The notes beneath the pieces were generated by a model. The model did not search any database. It saw nothing but the letters and a program-made list of their open reading frames with translations, and was not told the origin of the DNA. Source: Chytriomyces cf. hyalinus JEL632 (lineage: Eukaryota; Chytridiomycota; Chytridiomycetes; Chytridiales; Chytriomycetaceae). Taken from it: a stretch of DNA of 64,000 nt. Of the stretch, positions 40,473-50,811 are shown piece after piece (position 1 is the first letter of the stretch; each line of letters begins with the position of its first letter). The stretch is taken from assembly GCA_025435555.1 (NCBI GenBank), contig JAIWWG010000030.1, positions 272,096-336,095 of the forward strand. Reading direction: 5' to 3'. Position numbers and translations under genes: made by a program.

Positions 40473-41425
40473 ATGAACGCCCTCTGGATAGCTCGTCGCT
40501 CGTTCACGTCTTCGCCGGTGACTGTCCACTCCACGCCCTGTCACCGCACCTTCCAGCACATATACCTGCACACAGATAGATGCCTATTCGCAACAGAAGC
40601 CGTGTCCCTGGAACAACCTGACCAACCACCCAATTGCGATAAAAAACTGAAAAAATATACCAAATCGGCCGCATGAAGCTCTCCGTCCCTTCAATCGATT
40701 TCTTAGAACTCTGGCTTGTGATCGTATTTTGATGTCGTTTTCGTTCAGGCCCGTCTTGGTCTCTACAAGGACTTTCTCGCTCAAGTGAAGCCAACGGTGC
40801 CTGCTGTTGCCGCAAAAGCTTTCAATGCCAAAATGATTGAACAGCCTGACCGATTTTGGGGCGATAATGTGTCGGTCCATATCTTTGACGTCAGGTGAGG
40901 TGTCGATTACGGGTTGCTGTCGTGGGGAAGTGCAAGGAGGGCTTAATGGTGGACTCGTTCGCGAAATCGGAAAAAGGAAGGACTATGGCGACGAATACAA
41001 TGAAAGTGAAACAGTTGGTCGTGATTGAGGGGAAGAAGAGTCACTGGGGAGCTTTACTGCGACAACGAATCCGAACCTAAATATTTCAACAAATTCACAG
41101 AGAGCCATACGAATGGAACGAAGAAAGACTCCCCTACGCGAATTACACTGGCCGCGGAAAGCTCGAAGGAATGATTGCAAGTGTTTTTTATTTTGTTTTA
41201 TTTGTTGAATGAATATGCTGACGCCGGTTTGGGAAACAGGAGTCGTTGGTACCCGACGCGAGCGCTGATATCCTTCTGTACTGCAGCAACGGAAACCGAT
41301 CTATGCTTGCAGCCGAGAGCCTGCAGCAGCTTGGATACAAAAATGTCAAGTTTTTGAGCGGTGGAATTGGAGCTTGGAAAAAGGAGCACTTCGGAACACA
41401 CAGAAATATTCGCGAAGTCGTTTGA
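40473..41425 (+). CDS. Single-domain rhodanese (sulfurtransferase), probably mitochondrial
   Basis: Transfers sulfane sulfur through a cysteine persulfide. Certain exons are 40749-40894, 41101-41176 and 41240-41425. They contain FDVREPYEW, the active-site loop CSNGNRS (C-x4-R type) and FLSGGIGAWK. The first exon begins at 40473 (MNALWIARRSFTSSP, basic and hydroxylated, presequence-like). Its end is uncertain; a donor GTGACT at 40518 fits phase 0. Intron 41177-41239 begins GCAAGT, a GC-AG intron: no GT donor keeps the conserved frame. Confidence 0.85.
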
Positions 41426-41655
41426 ACAAGATTTCTCGTTTTGTTTTTGATATGAATAAGAGAGGCATGTTCAGAATTTAGAAACTGTTTCTTGTGATAG
41501 AGCGGGTTCTGCTCAAGGCATTATCATTCAAGTCGTTGAATATCAACGGGAGAGATTCAAGCTAACCGATGAATAGCAACCAAATGCCACGTACTTTGTG
41601 TTTCTTTGGTCCCCATCGCTTTCTTTCTTTTTTATTGCGAAGTTCATCCCAAAAA

Positions 41656-44600
41656 ATGAAGAAGGGCCACGGCGCTGCGGCAAACCGACTCGATACCGAC
41701 ACGGATACCTCTGGAGCTGGAGATGCAGACGGTGGTCGTTTCAGCGATGCCGACGATGAGGGTGGGCTTAGCAGCAGCGAGATGCTTGGCACCAAGGCTG
41801 CATCGGCGGGTGCATCGACTGCCCAGGGACATGCACGTGTGCTCAACGAGGGAGCTCCTCCTACTCTACTTGGACGGACTGATAGCGACACGGCGATTAC
41901 TTCCATGCCATCAAAGACGTCACACTCTCACTCGCATGGACATAGCTTGCATACTGCACCGCATTATTACCAGCACAGTAACCATATGAACCACATGTCT
42001 GGGAGTCATTCAAAGACAACTGTTGGTGCAAGTGCCGCTGTGTCGGATGTGCCACTTCCAACTCCACACTCTGATGCTGCCGACAGGGACCAGACACTGC
42101 CCCGCAACTTGCGCATGCACACGGCGTTTGCAGTGTCGCCGTCGAAGGAGGGAAAGGAAGTGCGCGAAAGTAAGGAGAGGGACAATTCCCGCACGTCTGT
42201 CCCACACACACCCATCAGCAAAACTGTCGTTTCCTCGTCTTCAGCGTCGTCCGGTTTGGACAATTCACCCACGAACCAGCACGGAGAAACTTCGGGCGGT
42301 GATGCGGATGAAGAGGAGGGTGCTGGGAGAGACATGGATGATGATTTTTGGAATGACGATGACGCAAATCTTGACGATGAAGACGGCGAAGATGACGAAG
42401 ATGACGATGCCGAAGATTATAGTGCATTTGGTGACGACGTTGATGAGGATGATGCGGACGAAGATACTCAGAATCTTGTCGATGAGCTTGATTATGGAGA
42501 CCAATGGCACAACGCAACTGGAGGTAAGCTTGCGCATTCTCGGCTGTTTGATTCTCTTTCCTGATGCTTTATTGGGCTTTGTTTTCAGATTTCACGAAGC
42601 AGTTTAACAAGATGAGGAATCAGATTGCAGCGTCGTCAGGAGCAACGGGCACCATGATTGCACCATCCAACAGCGGTGCCGCACAAAGGGCAGCCGCACG
42701 CGAACTTGCACTCTCCCGAGCTGCTGCCGCTGCTGGAACGCCTGGCGCCGCAACAACCGTCAAAAAAGCCAAGCCTGCTTCCGCGCCGTCAGATCAAGCG
42801 TTACTGGACGAACTGAGTGCCAAGTTTTCATCCAAAATTCGCATTGGTAACGACCTTTCTTTCGCCTTCAAAAACTGATGGACTGACGTGGTATGAATCT
42901 CAGATCCGCTTGTGTTTGAATCCAAGAATCTTTCCGCTTCTGTTCGTGGGGATATGAAAGTCAGCTCGCGAAAAGCTGAAGGAGACAAGTGCGTTTTCCT
43001 TGAGTTTATAGAATGTGATTCGTATGTCTGTCGTTTCTCACATTTGTACTTCAAACAAATTAGAACTGTGTACAAGGACAAAGCCGATCGTGCAACTGTC
43101 GAGCAAGTTCTTGACCCCCGAACTCGCATGATCCTCTTCAAGCTTCTGAATAACCAAACCCTCAGTGCAGTGAACGGATGCATCAGCACCGGAAAGGAAG
43201 CAAACGTCTATCACGCAACCACGCCAGATGGTGGCCACCGCGCAATCAAAGTCTACAAAACAAGTATTCTTGTATTCAAAGATCGTGACAGATACGTCAG
43301 TGGAGAGTTTCGATTCCGTCATGGATACGCTAAAAGCAATCCGAGAAAGATGGTGAAAGTGTGGGCCGAGAAGGAGATGCGTAACTTGAAGCGGTTGAAT
43401 GTTGCAGGGATTTTGTGTCCAGAGCCGGTACTGCTGCGGATGCATGTACTATTGATGACGTTTTTGGGAGACAAAAATGGATGGTAAGTGGAGTTGCAGC
43501 TTGGTTTTTCTGTTCCCTTGAATTCCTTTATTTATCGCATTTCTCGACAGGGCATCTCCTCGGTTAAAAGACGCCGTGATCAACGACTCCATGATTTACA
43601 AAAACTTGTACATTCACCTCATCAAAATGGTCTGGAAAATGTACCACAAGTGCAAGCTGGTTCACGCCGATTTGAGTGAATACAACCTTTTGTAAGTTGG
43701 TTGCGGGTGTATTTCTGACATGACTCCCAGTCCCTGATTTTGTTTATGTTTTCTTACAGGTACCACAATAAGACGCTGTATATCATTGATGTTTCTCAAT
43801 CCGTGGAGCACGACCACCCGCATGCATTGGAATTCCTGCGTAAAGATTGCACCAACATTGTCGACTACTTCAAAAAGCGAGTTCCCCCCCTTGACGAATC
43901 ATATCCAGACAGTTTGGACGTATTCAGCTTGCGCGAGCTATTTGACTACATTGTCACGGATTATGACACTGTCTTGCGCACTTGCATTGACAAGAACCTG
44001 TTGCCGGCCGAATTTGTGCAGAATCCAAAAGAAGCCGGGGAAGACGCTATTCTTGATGCATACACGGCTTATATGCATACTGCAGGAGCGCGGCGGTCAG
44101 TTGCTGATGTCGCAGCTAAATCAGGAATCAGTGTCGCAGCTGCTCAGGCTGAAGCTGATGTTGCTGAAGCAGTGTTCAAGCAAAGTTACATTCCACGTAC
44201 GTTGCAAGAAATTGTCGACTATGAGCGCGACGTTGACAAGGCCAAAGCTGGAGTTGTTGAAGGGAATGTTGGGGTTGGAGTTTACGCGAGGGTAACTGGT
44301 CTTGTGTTGGACGGAGTTGTTGCGGCTGACAATGAAGGAAGGCAACAGGCTGGTTCAGGTGTCAGTGGATCTGGTAGCGGGTTAGGGAAGCTTGCTGCGA
44401 TTGCTGCTGCTGCTACTGCAAATGTCGACGGAGTTACTGCGTCTGCATCAAAATCCGTTGGCAGTAAAGCTGGCGGGGTTCCAGTGGACGCGCCACGTCG
44501 TTCTAGTAGCGGCGGTAAAACTGTGCGCGTTGAAGTCAACGAACCGGAGCTGCAAGATGATGAAGAGAATAGCGACGACGGTGACGATGGCGACGATGAC

Positions 44601-44883
44601 AGTGATGAAGATGCAAGCGGAAGCGACGATGAAGACGGTGACGGGAGCGACTATGACGAAGATTCGGGCAAAGTTTCGCGACTGAAGAAGGATGAAGACA
44701 AGGATGCAAAGAAGGTGAGAGTGTCGCTTGGGATACTGGATGTGTTGTTTTATTCATTATTTACTGTTTTCGCAGGCACGCAAACAAGCGCAGAAGGAAG
44801 ACAAACGGGAGAAGCGAAAAGCCAAAATGCCGAAAGCTGTTAAAAAGCGAAAGCAAAAAGTTTCATCCGACAAGAAGAAGTGA
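41656..44883 (+). CDS. RIO1: RIO1 atypical protein kinase/ATPase, unusually long
   Basis: Late 40S maturation ATPase/kinase. Exons 41656-42523, 42589-42846, 42904-42988, 43064-43483, 43551-43691, 43760-44714 and 44776-44883 give about 944 residues, against roughly 480-570 in yeast and human. An in-frame ATG at 41569 would add 29. Core motifs: P-loop [20 protein letters not shown], catalytic [12 protein letters not shown] and metal-binding [13 protein letters not shown]. The extra length is an acidic/Ser-rich N-terminus (Asp/Glu runs at 42300-42480) and an Ala/Gly-rich then acidic C-terminal insert. A Lys-rich tail ([12 protein letters not shown]) ends the protein. Confidence 0.93.
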
Positions 44884-45794
44884 TTTCCTTCTTTCTTTTC
44901 TTTTTTTTTCAATAAATATTTCATTTTGGGGTGGTAAAGATTATCAGAAAATGAAGCAGTTGTGCTCATGTTGTCGGGATATTTTGTCAACCGTGTGTCA
45001 AAAAGACTGGCTTGTCGTCAGTCAAATACGCCTATTCAACCTGTTTGCGTTGGATGGTGGGACCAGCATAACGGACCAGCATAACATTTTTTCTGGCTGG
45101 TAGGAGGATTGACACGGACGACGCACCAAAGGAGTAGACGTACCGTGATCGCGTAAAGTAGTAACCTGTCAACAAGCGGCATTTGGTTCATCACTTGAAT
45201 ATGAAACTGTGGTACTACCACCTGCAGAACTTTTAAAGAGGTCGCGTTCAGAACGTGAATCGCGTGGAACGAAATGGATCGCTATTATCCAGATGATGTG
45301 ATTTTTTCGCGTGGGAGCAAGTTTTGGGAGTGAAGCCAGCCAAAGAGCTGGATTTTGAAGTTTATCGTGCTTGTATGATGTCGAGGGTCATACTGCGTGG
45401 AAACATGTGAGGCCGTCAGAGACCATTTCTGATAAACGTCAGAAGAAATTGGCAGGGAATGAACTGAAGAGGTTGGTCAGGAATGTCTTCACTCAATCAA
45501 CTTAATTCTTTGATGGGATTCTTTCCCATGACAGGATCGTCTGCGGTTGTTGTTCGGCAAAGTCTTCAGGAATAGAAACGAGGGATTTTACACAACCAAC
45601 TTCTCTCAACGCTTTTAGGGTTGTTTCATGTAAAGGGAAGGCAGCTGTTAGTTCTTCTTGCGTCTGAGGCTGAAGTGTTTGGTAATCCAAAGCGCGTTGC
45701 AGCAGAGGGTGAGAAAGGTTTCAAGGGTGCACGAACCCGATACTCTCGAAAATCGTCATTGTCAAATAAAGAGCAATTGATAAACGCGTCATTG
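44884..45794. other. Gene-poor boundary between housekeeping and accessory DNA
   Basis: 911 bp. A short GGACCAGCATAAC unit occurs twice within 45060-45086. A minus-strand open stretch at 45502-45690 (Gln/Glu-rich) may be a 3' exon of the recombinase gene, but no join in frame was found. Confidence 0.4.
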
Positions 45795-47165
45795 TTACCA
45801 ACAGCTGCCATGTATGACTCCTGTAATGGTGTTTTTCAGGAGCGCACGCGTGAATTCCATGTCATCCATCTTTTCAGCCATGTCCTGAAAAAGAATATCC
45901 TGATTGTGGCTCATGACTTCAAGGTAATCTGTCTCAGCGATTGCCGTTGCATATTGTCCACTTTCCACCAGATCATCCACCTTTTTTTTCGCATTGTCAA
46001 GAAACACAAATGCGCACTTTCTCAAAGCTTCTGGAACCTCACAACGCTCCCGCACACAGTTATAGCTGCCTAAAGAATAAAGAAGAATACTAAAACGTAA
46101 ATTATCAGATGTGGAATGACGATCAACTATACCTTGTTCTTTTTTCCACTTTGCCAAGACCCTTCCACCAGGCAATGACAAGCTCAACTTATAGCATGAC
46201 TCCTGAGAGTCAAGTTTATTTCTGGCTGCCACTCTCATTTCTTCTGGGTTCAATGATTCATCAAACATGTCCATGTTCCCTTTCACCCTGCTAATGTGTG
46301 CTTTTTTCTGCAAGAAACTGCGTTCAACAAGAAAGATGTGCCAAGGTATCACACTTACCTTTGAATGGATCCCACTTTCTTCCATTGCCTTTTCGACAGC
46401 CCTATACATAGAGCCATATTTTGGGTCATGGAGAACTTTGATGCTGAAAAACGTGCTGCAGTTTGATAAATCATGGAATATCCACGTGCCATTAATTCAA
46501 CTTGCCAGCACCATGCACACTCCAGAACATGCTTGGAGCAGAAGAATGCAAAGTGTTCTGCACGCTCATAATGGTTCGTCTTTGAAACTTTGGATCGACC
46601 AACAAGAATTTGGACTGACTGCCAGTAACGCTCTCATTCTCCAATGTGTAGAGGAACATATCCTTGAGGCACCAATGTCAAGCAAGCTGATGCCGTCCAA
46701 CTGCTTGTTTATCCATCCATAATGTTGCCAACTCCACAAACTTTTTCTCTCTCAATAGAACCATAGCCAAGTTCATCCACTTTGCATTGGTGATTTGGAT
46801 AGATACATCCTCCAGCCCTGGATCATCTAAGTGTGCTGCCTTTTGCTTTTCATGCTCTTCTTTGTGTTTTTGCACAAAGCTTTTGATGCCTGTGGATAAA
46901 CATATGGGTTTTTGGCATTCTAACAAAAAGAACAGAATAAGCTGAATGAAAAAACCAAGTGAGCAGTGTGAATTAAAACAGCTAAAGGAACCTGATCCAT
47001 TGTATCCACAGATTGCCAAAAATATAAGTTGACCATTGCATTCACATACACTTTGATTGTATGGTGGCTTAGAGTCGACGTTGAAGATGGATTGATGAGA
47101 CTATCATAATCAGCATGTCGAAATTTCACATTCCCTGTTTTGTCACGCCGTTCAAGGTTGAACAC
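45795..47165 (-). CDS. Crypton-type tyrosine recombinase, boundaries uncertain
   Basis: Parts read in order on the minus strand: an N-terminal block with HHTIKVYVNAMVNLYFWQS (about 47047-47103), resembling the helical domain shared by Gcr1/Ndc10/Crypton proteins. A KHKEEHEKQKAAHLDDPGLED segment follows (46800-46870), then DMFLYTLENESVTGSQSKF. The catalytic half shows KAHISRVKG (H-x-x-R) followed by SCYKLSLSLPGG, where a Tyr after Cys matches the GCYL nucleophile motif of Crypton recombinases. Several introns join cleanly (acceptors near 46309 and 46074). The first join (about 46980 to 46890) does not keep frame in my hands, so the gene may be decayed. Crypton membership is inference from motif order. 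Confidence 0.5.
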
Positions 47166-47234
47166 AAAACGCGACAGGTTATGACGTGTCTTTGATGATC
47201 ATGGTTACAAATTCAGTTTATAGACATTCATAGG

Positions 47235-47273
47235 ACCAGGGTTAAAATCGAGGTATTGGATCTGAGAATCAGA
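47235..47273 (+). repeat. 39-bp repeat, copy 1
   Basis: Begins ACCAGGGTTAAAATCGAG and ends TCTGAGAATCAGA. It matches 55303-55341 at 38 of 39 positions in the same orientation. Confidence 0.8.
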
Positions 47274-47846
47274 ATGAATGCAAGAAGTGACGCCATCGCT
47301 GCACAGTCTGAACTCATCCTGATTGAGCGACTCTTGACAACCAAAACAAATTCGCCATCTTTCTACGCACTTAATCAGCTTTCAGCATAATTGGAACACC
47401 TATTTGATGTTCTGGGCAGCAGCGCAAGCGTGTGTTGACATGTCGGTTTTGTCCCAAAATCGTGTTGATTTTTGGTTAAAATTGCGAGCGCAAACGACGC
47501 TGACGAGGGCTGCGTGCTTTGACTGACAATATAGGGCTTGCCGGGGTTCGCCAGTTTATTAAAGGAGCGATGCGCCACAATGACTTCAGCCGGGACTCGA
47601 ACAAACTTGCATCCGAATGGTAAAGGTAGCACGGGTTCTTTGCTGACTGCACTTTGAAAGCCATCACGACAATGGAATCTTAGAGGAGAACTTTCGATTT
47701 TATTGTTCATTTACTTCTAAGTGATCTAACTGATATAGGGACAAGCATTCAAAGTTGTGGTGCTTTGGTAGGAAGGGGAAAAGGGAGCAGGGGGACAAGG
47801 GAGATTTGGAAGGAAAAAAGGGCAACACATCAAACGGGTGCATCAA
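47274..47846. other. Spacer, no gene supported
   Basis: 573 bp. Short minus-strand open frames around 47375-47710 have no recognisable similarity. A purine-rich run (GGAAGGGGAAAAGGGAGCAGG) lies near 47770. Confidence 0.45.
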
Positions 47847-48959
47847 TCAAACATGCAAAGTAGCTGCCTCGTGCTTGCAGATGCAATCCTTGGTATCGCA
47901 TCTTGTACAGTTGTTTGGAATAGAGGTCCAAGAGGCAGTAGACTCAGAATAAACGGGTTTTTGGAACCCCTTAGTTGCGCCAGGCATCAGGCAGCAGCGG
48001 CATCTTGAGCAACCAGGGTCTCCCGCAACACGACCGCGGTACGTTTCTTCATAGTCGTCCCCATTTGTAGAACAGTCACTGTTGTAATTTCCGACATTCC
48101 AAGAGTAGTCAAATGCCAGCTTAACTGTGAAGAGAGGGCAACCGTTCACGTTGATACCTTGGCAAGAAACTCTCGAATCTCTTTTTGCCAATGACTTGGA
48201 GACTGCAGCATCAAAGGCCTTCTTGACATCGTTGGCAGTGTATCCTGTGCAGTCAGGGTTGTTGCCACTTCTCGCGTAGATGAGGACCTTGTCACTGTGC
48301 TCATCTCTTGCCGACAACCGCTTCCCAGCAACGTGCTGGTAGACACTGATCTGACCCTTGACTTGATCCAACTTTGCAGAGTACTGGAATGAGTGGTCCA
48401 TGAGAAAATTACGCGCAACAGTTGCGGCAGTGTAGTTGAAGTGACTCGTCTGACTGAGCTCATCAAATATGCCGGTGAACGAGATGACGGCCAGATCTTG
48501 GGTCAGCATCTCGTGAACGTTAGAGTGCATAGTAACACTGTCACGTAAGCAAACGTTGGCTTTGCATAATCCAGTGAAGACGCCAGTTAACCCGCCTATA
48601 GTGGTGCTAGCAACACCTACGTACATATTCAACGCGGCTGCCAGTGTGCCTGTGTAAAATAGGGGGTGGGGGTAATGGGGACGGTTAGGAACAGTGCATC
48701 AGTCAGTGCTGCTACTTGGGTGCTAAAATATACCAATTTCAGCGGACAAGAAGGCCATGAAACCCGTAACGCCTCCCAAGAGAGAAAACATTCCCAGAAG
48801 GATCAGCATCAAAGCACCGCCTCCGCGTCGTTCAAGATTGCCTTCGGATTTTGACGATGTGTCCTCGTCAAGGAGTTGGGGCGGAAGCGCGTCGATCGCC
48901 ACACAAACTCCAACGAGAGCAGTGAGAGCGAACAGGAAGTGAAGGTGGAAAGACTTCAT
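47847..48959 (-). CDS. Secreted Cys-rich prepro-protein, unknown family
   Basis: Two exons (complement 48734-48959 and 47847-48649) give 342 residues. A signal peptide (HLHFLFALTALVGVCVA) and a short propeptide ending in a Kex2-type LERR site are followed by a Gly-rich hydrophobic stretch with glycine-zipper spacing (ALMLILLGMFSLLGGVTGFM and on). The C-terminal half has a second dibasic site (SLAKRD) and about 15 cysteines, including a dense CSRCRCC cluster. The layout recalls secreted fungal preproproteins such as killer-type precursors, but I see no family match and claim no activity. Confidence 0.7.
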
Positions 48960-49313
48960 TTTTTGGGTAGGTTTTTGGTGCTTTGACTGCGAGATGGCGT
49001 GTCAATTTATTATAAGTGCGGAATTTTTTCGGTCACACGAGTCGGGTGTGGGGGGCAATTCCAACACAAAGGATGCTGATTGGCGGAGCAACAGGTGTCT
49101 GGTAGTGAGAAACAGTTCCTCCGGTTTCAGAAACAGTACCCACCGCCTCAACCTGGATGCGTGTTGGACGTTTGCAGTGACGCGTGTCGCCCGTCATTTG
49201 TCACAACGGTTGGATGCTGGAGATGAGTCGACATGGATTGATTGGCAAATACCCAATTTATATTCTAATCAAACACCACGGCCTGTTTGTTTAAACCAAT
49301 TGACGTCCAGTTT
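48960..49313. other. Divergent spacer
   Basis: 354 bp between the secreted-protein gene and the membrane-protein gene. Presumed to hold two promoters. No open frame with support. Confidence 0.45.
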
Positions 49314-49834
49314 ATGGCCGTGCTCTTCTTCTCGCTATGCCTCTATTTCCCTTCGCTTTCTCCAGTGATCGAATTCGCGCACCGGCAGACATCGAGCAGC
49401 CCCCAAAACAGGTACACGCTCTGACCCCGCCACCTTGCCACCCACTTCGCTTCAATCAAACTCGTAAATGTATTCCCAATCAATGGCGATTCGTATAAAG
49501 CCATTCACACTTGGCTGTACAACCAACAAAAAAAACAGCCTCCACACTGCTGCCGCCACTGCCACTGCCACCGCCAAATCAACTTACAAGAAGAAGACTC
49601 TTTGAATACTCACGCAACATGGCGGCCGCAACGTTCTTGACGCCCTTCGTCCGCGGCTTCTCGCTCAACGCTGGCCTGATTGTTCTCCTCATCTCATTCT
49701 GGAAGATTGGAACTGATCAAGATCGCACAATCCTATACTCTATAGAAGTCTCGCTGTTATTGATTGCTGAGCTTTGGCATTTGTTTGTGGTGCTGAAGGA
49801 GAGAAGGGCCAAGAAGGCTGCCGACGAGGTTTGA
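49314..49834 (+). CDS. Small multi-pass membrane protein, unknown
   Basis: Exons 49314-49411 and 49591-49834 join in phase 2 to 113 residues. Three hydrophobic segments are visible: MAVLFFSLCLYFPSLSPVI, LNAGLIVLLISFW and VSLLLIAELWHLFVVL. A basic/acidic tail (KERRAKKAADEV) follows. If the intron is wrong, translation could start at 49619 and give 71 residues with two segments. No family recognised. Confidence 0.5.
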
Positions 49835-49901
49835 AAGAAATAAATTGGCCGTCTCCGCGGTGGATTTTCGTAATAAAATTTGACGTTTATCGACCTGAAA
49901 G

Positions 49902-50215
49902 TACACCGCCAACGAAAAAACCGACCGATAACGGCCGCGAAAGAAATCGGAGCGGAATCGGCAAAGCTTTCGGCCGAAATCGGCGTCGGCCGGGATCGTC
50001 ACCGATTCGGCAACGATGACCGGTTGATTTGCCTGTCAGTAAACTGTTGAATAAACTGCTAAAAAACGGGCCGATTGGCGGAGAATAAACGGCCGCTTTT
50101 GAAATCGGCCGTTATTCGGTCGCATGACACTGAAGATTGTCGCCCGATTTTTAGCCACAGATCATCGGCGGATGAGCTGGAGAAAAACGGCCGTTTCATC
50201 GGCAGAAAAGCAGTG
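49902..50215. repeat. Left subterminal CGGCCG palindrome array
   Basis: Six CGGCC-core sites and several half sites (CCGATAACGG, TCGGCG, GGGCCGAT) in about 300 bp, in a window where CGGCCG is otherwise rare. Spacing is irregular (20-90 bp). Confidence 0.7.
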
Positions 50216-50230
50216 CTAGAGATAAAAGTG

Positions 50231-50300
50231 ACAAAAAGGGGACTTGAACCAGCATACCACGCAGTGGATGCGAGGGTTCCCACGACTATCCTGCATGCCC
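50231..50300 (-). other. tRNA-like segment (SINE head or tRNA relic)
   Basis: On the minus strand a B-box-like GGTTCAAGTCC lies downstream of an A-box-like GGATAGTCGTGG at tRNA-like spacing. No 7-bp acceptor stem can be formed, so it is not a functional tRNA. Confidence 0.35.
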
Positions 50301-50811
50301 AGTGACGATGGGACGGAATAGCTAATAGTGTGGAATGGCTCTGAGTACGAGGAGTTTTTCTGAGGATTGTCTTTAAGAGAATTAAGAGTTGTAAGAGAAG
50401 CTGCTTTATTCAAGTGAACGAGGAGCGCTTTAAATATTGAATTCCAGTTTTCTAAATAAAGAGTTTTCCAAAAATGTCGTGGGAAGTGGCGAGAGAGATT
50501 TCGACATGTCGAAATCCGGTTCCAAAAATGTTGTGAAGAACGGTTCCAAATATAGCTGAAAGGCGAGAGCGGTAGTTACGTGATCAGGCTGATTACGTAA
50601 CAGAGGGCTTTGACAAGACTGAACATAAAACACTTAAAAGGCTGCGCTCTTATTTTGTGAGAGGATTTCATGACCAACCACTATTTGCCAATCAATTGCT
50701 CCACCAAATCATCTCCTTTCACCTTTGTTTTGCAACACTACATGGGCCTTGGACCTCAAGTGCTCAGACAGGCTCTCAATTCTTTATTGAATCAAAGAAG
50801 CAACAAACATC

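Noticed and set aside
41562-42537. Antisense frames over the acidic region of RIO1
   Set aside because: Asp/Glu codon runs (GAT/GAC/GAA) create open antisense His/Ile/Val-rich frames automatically.
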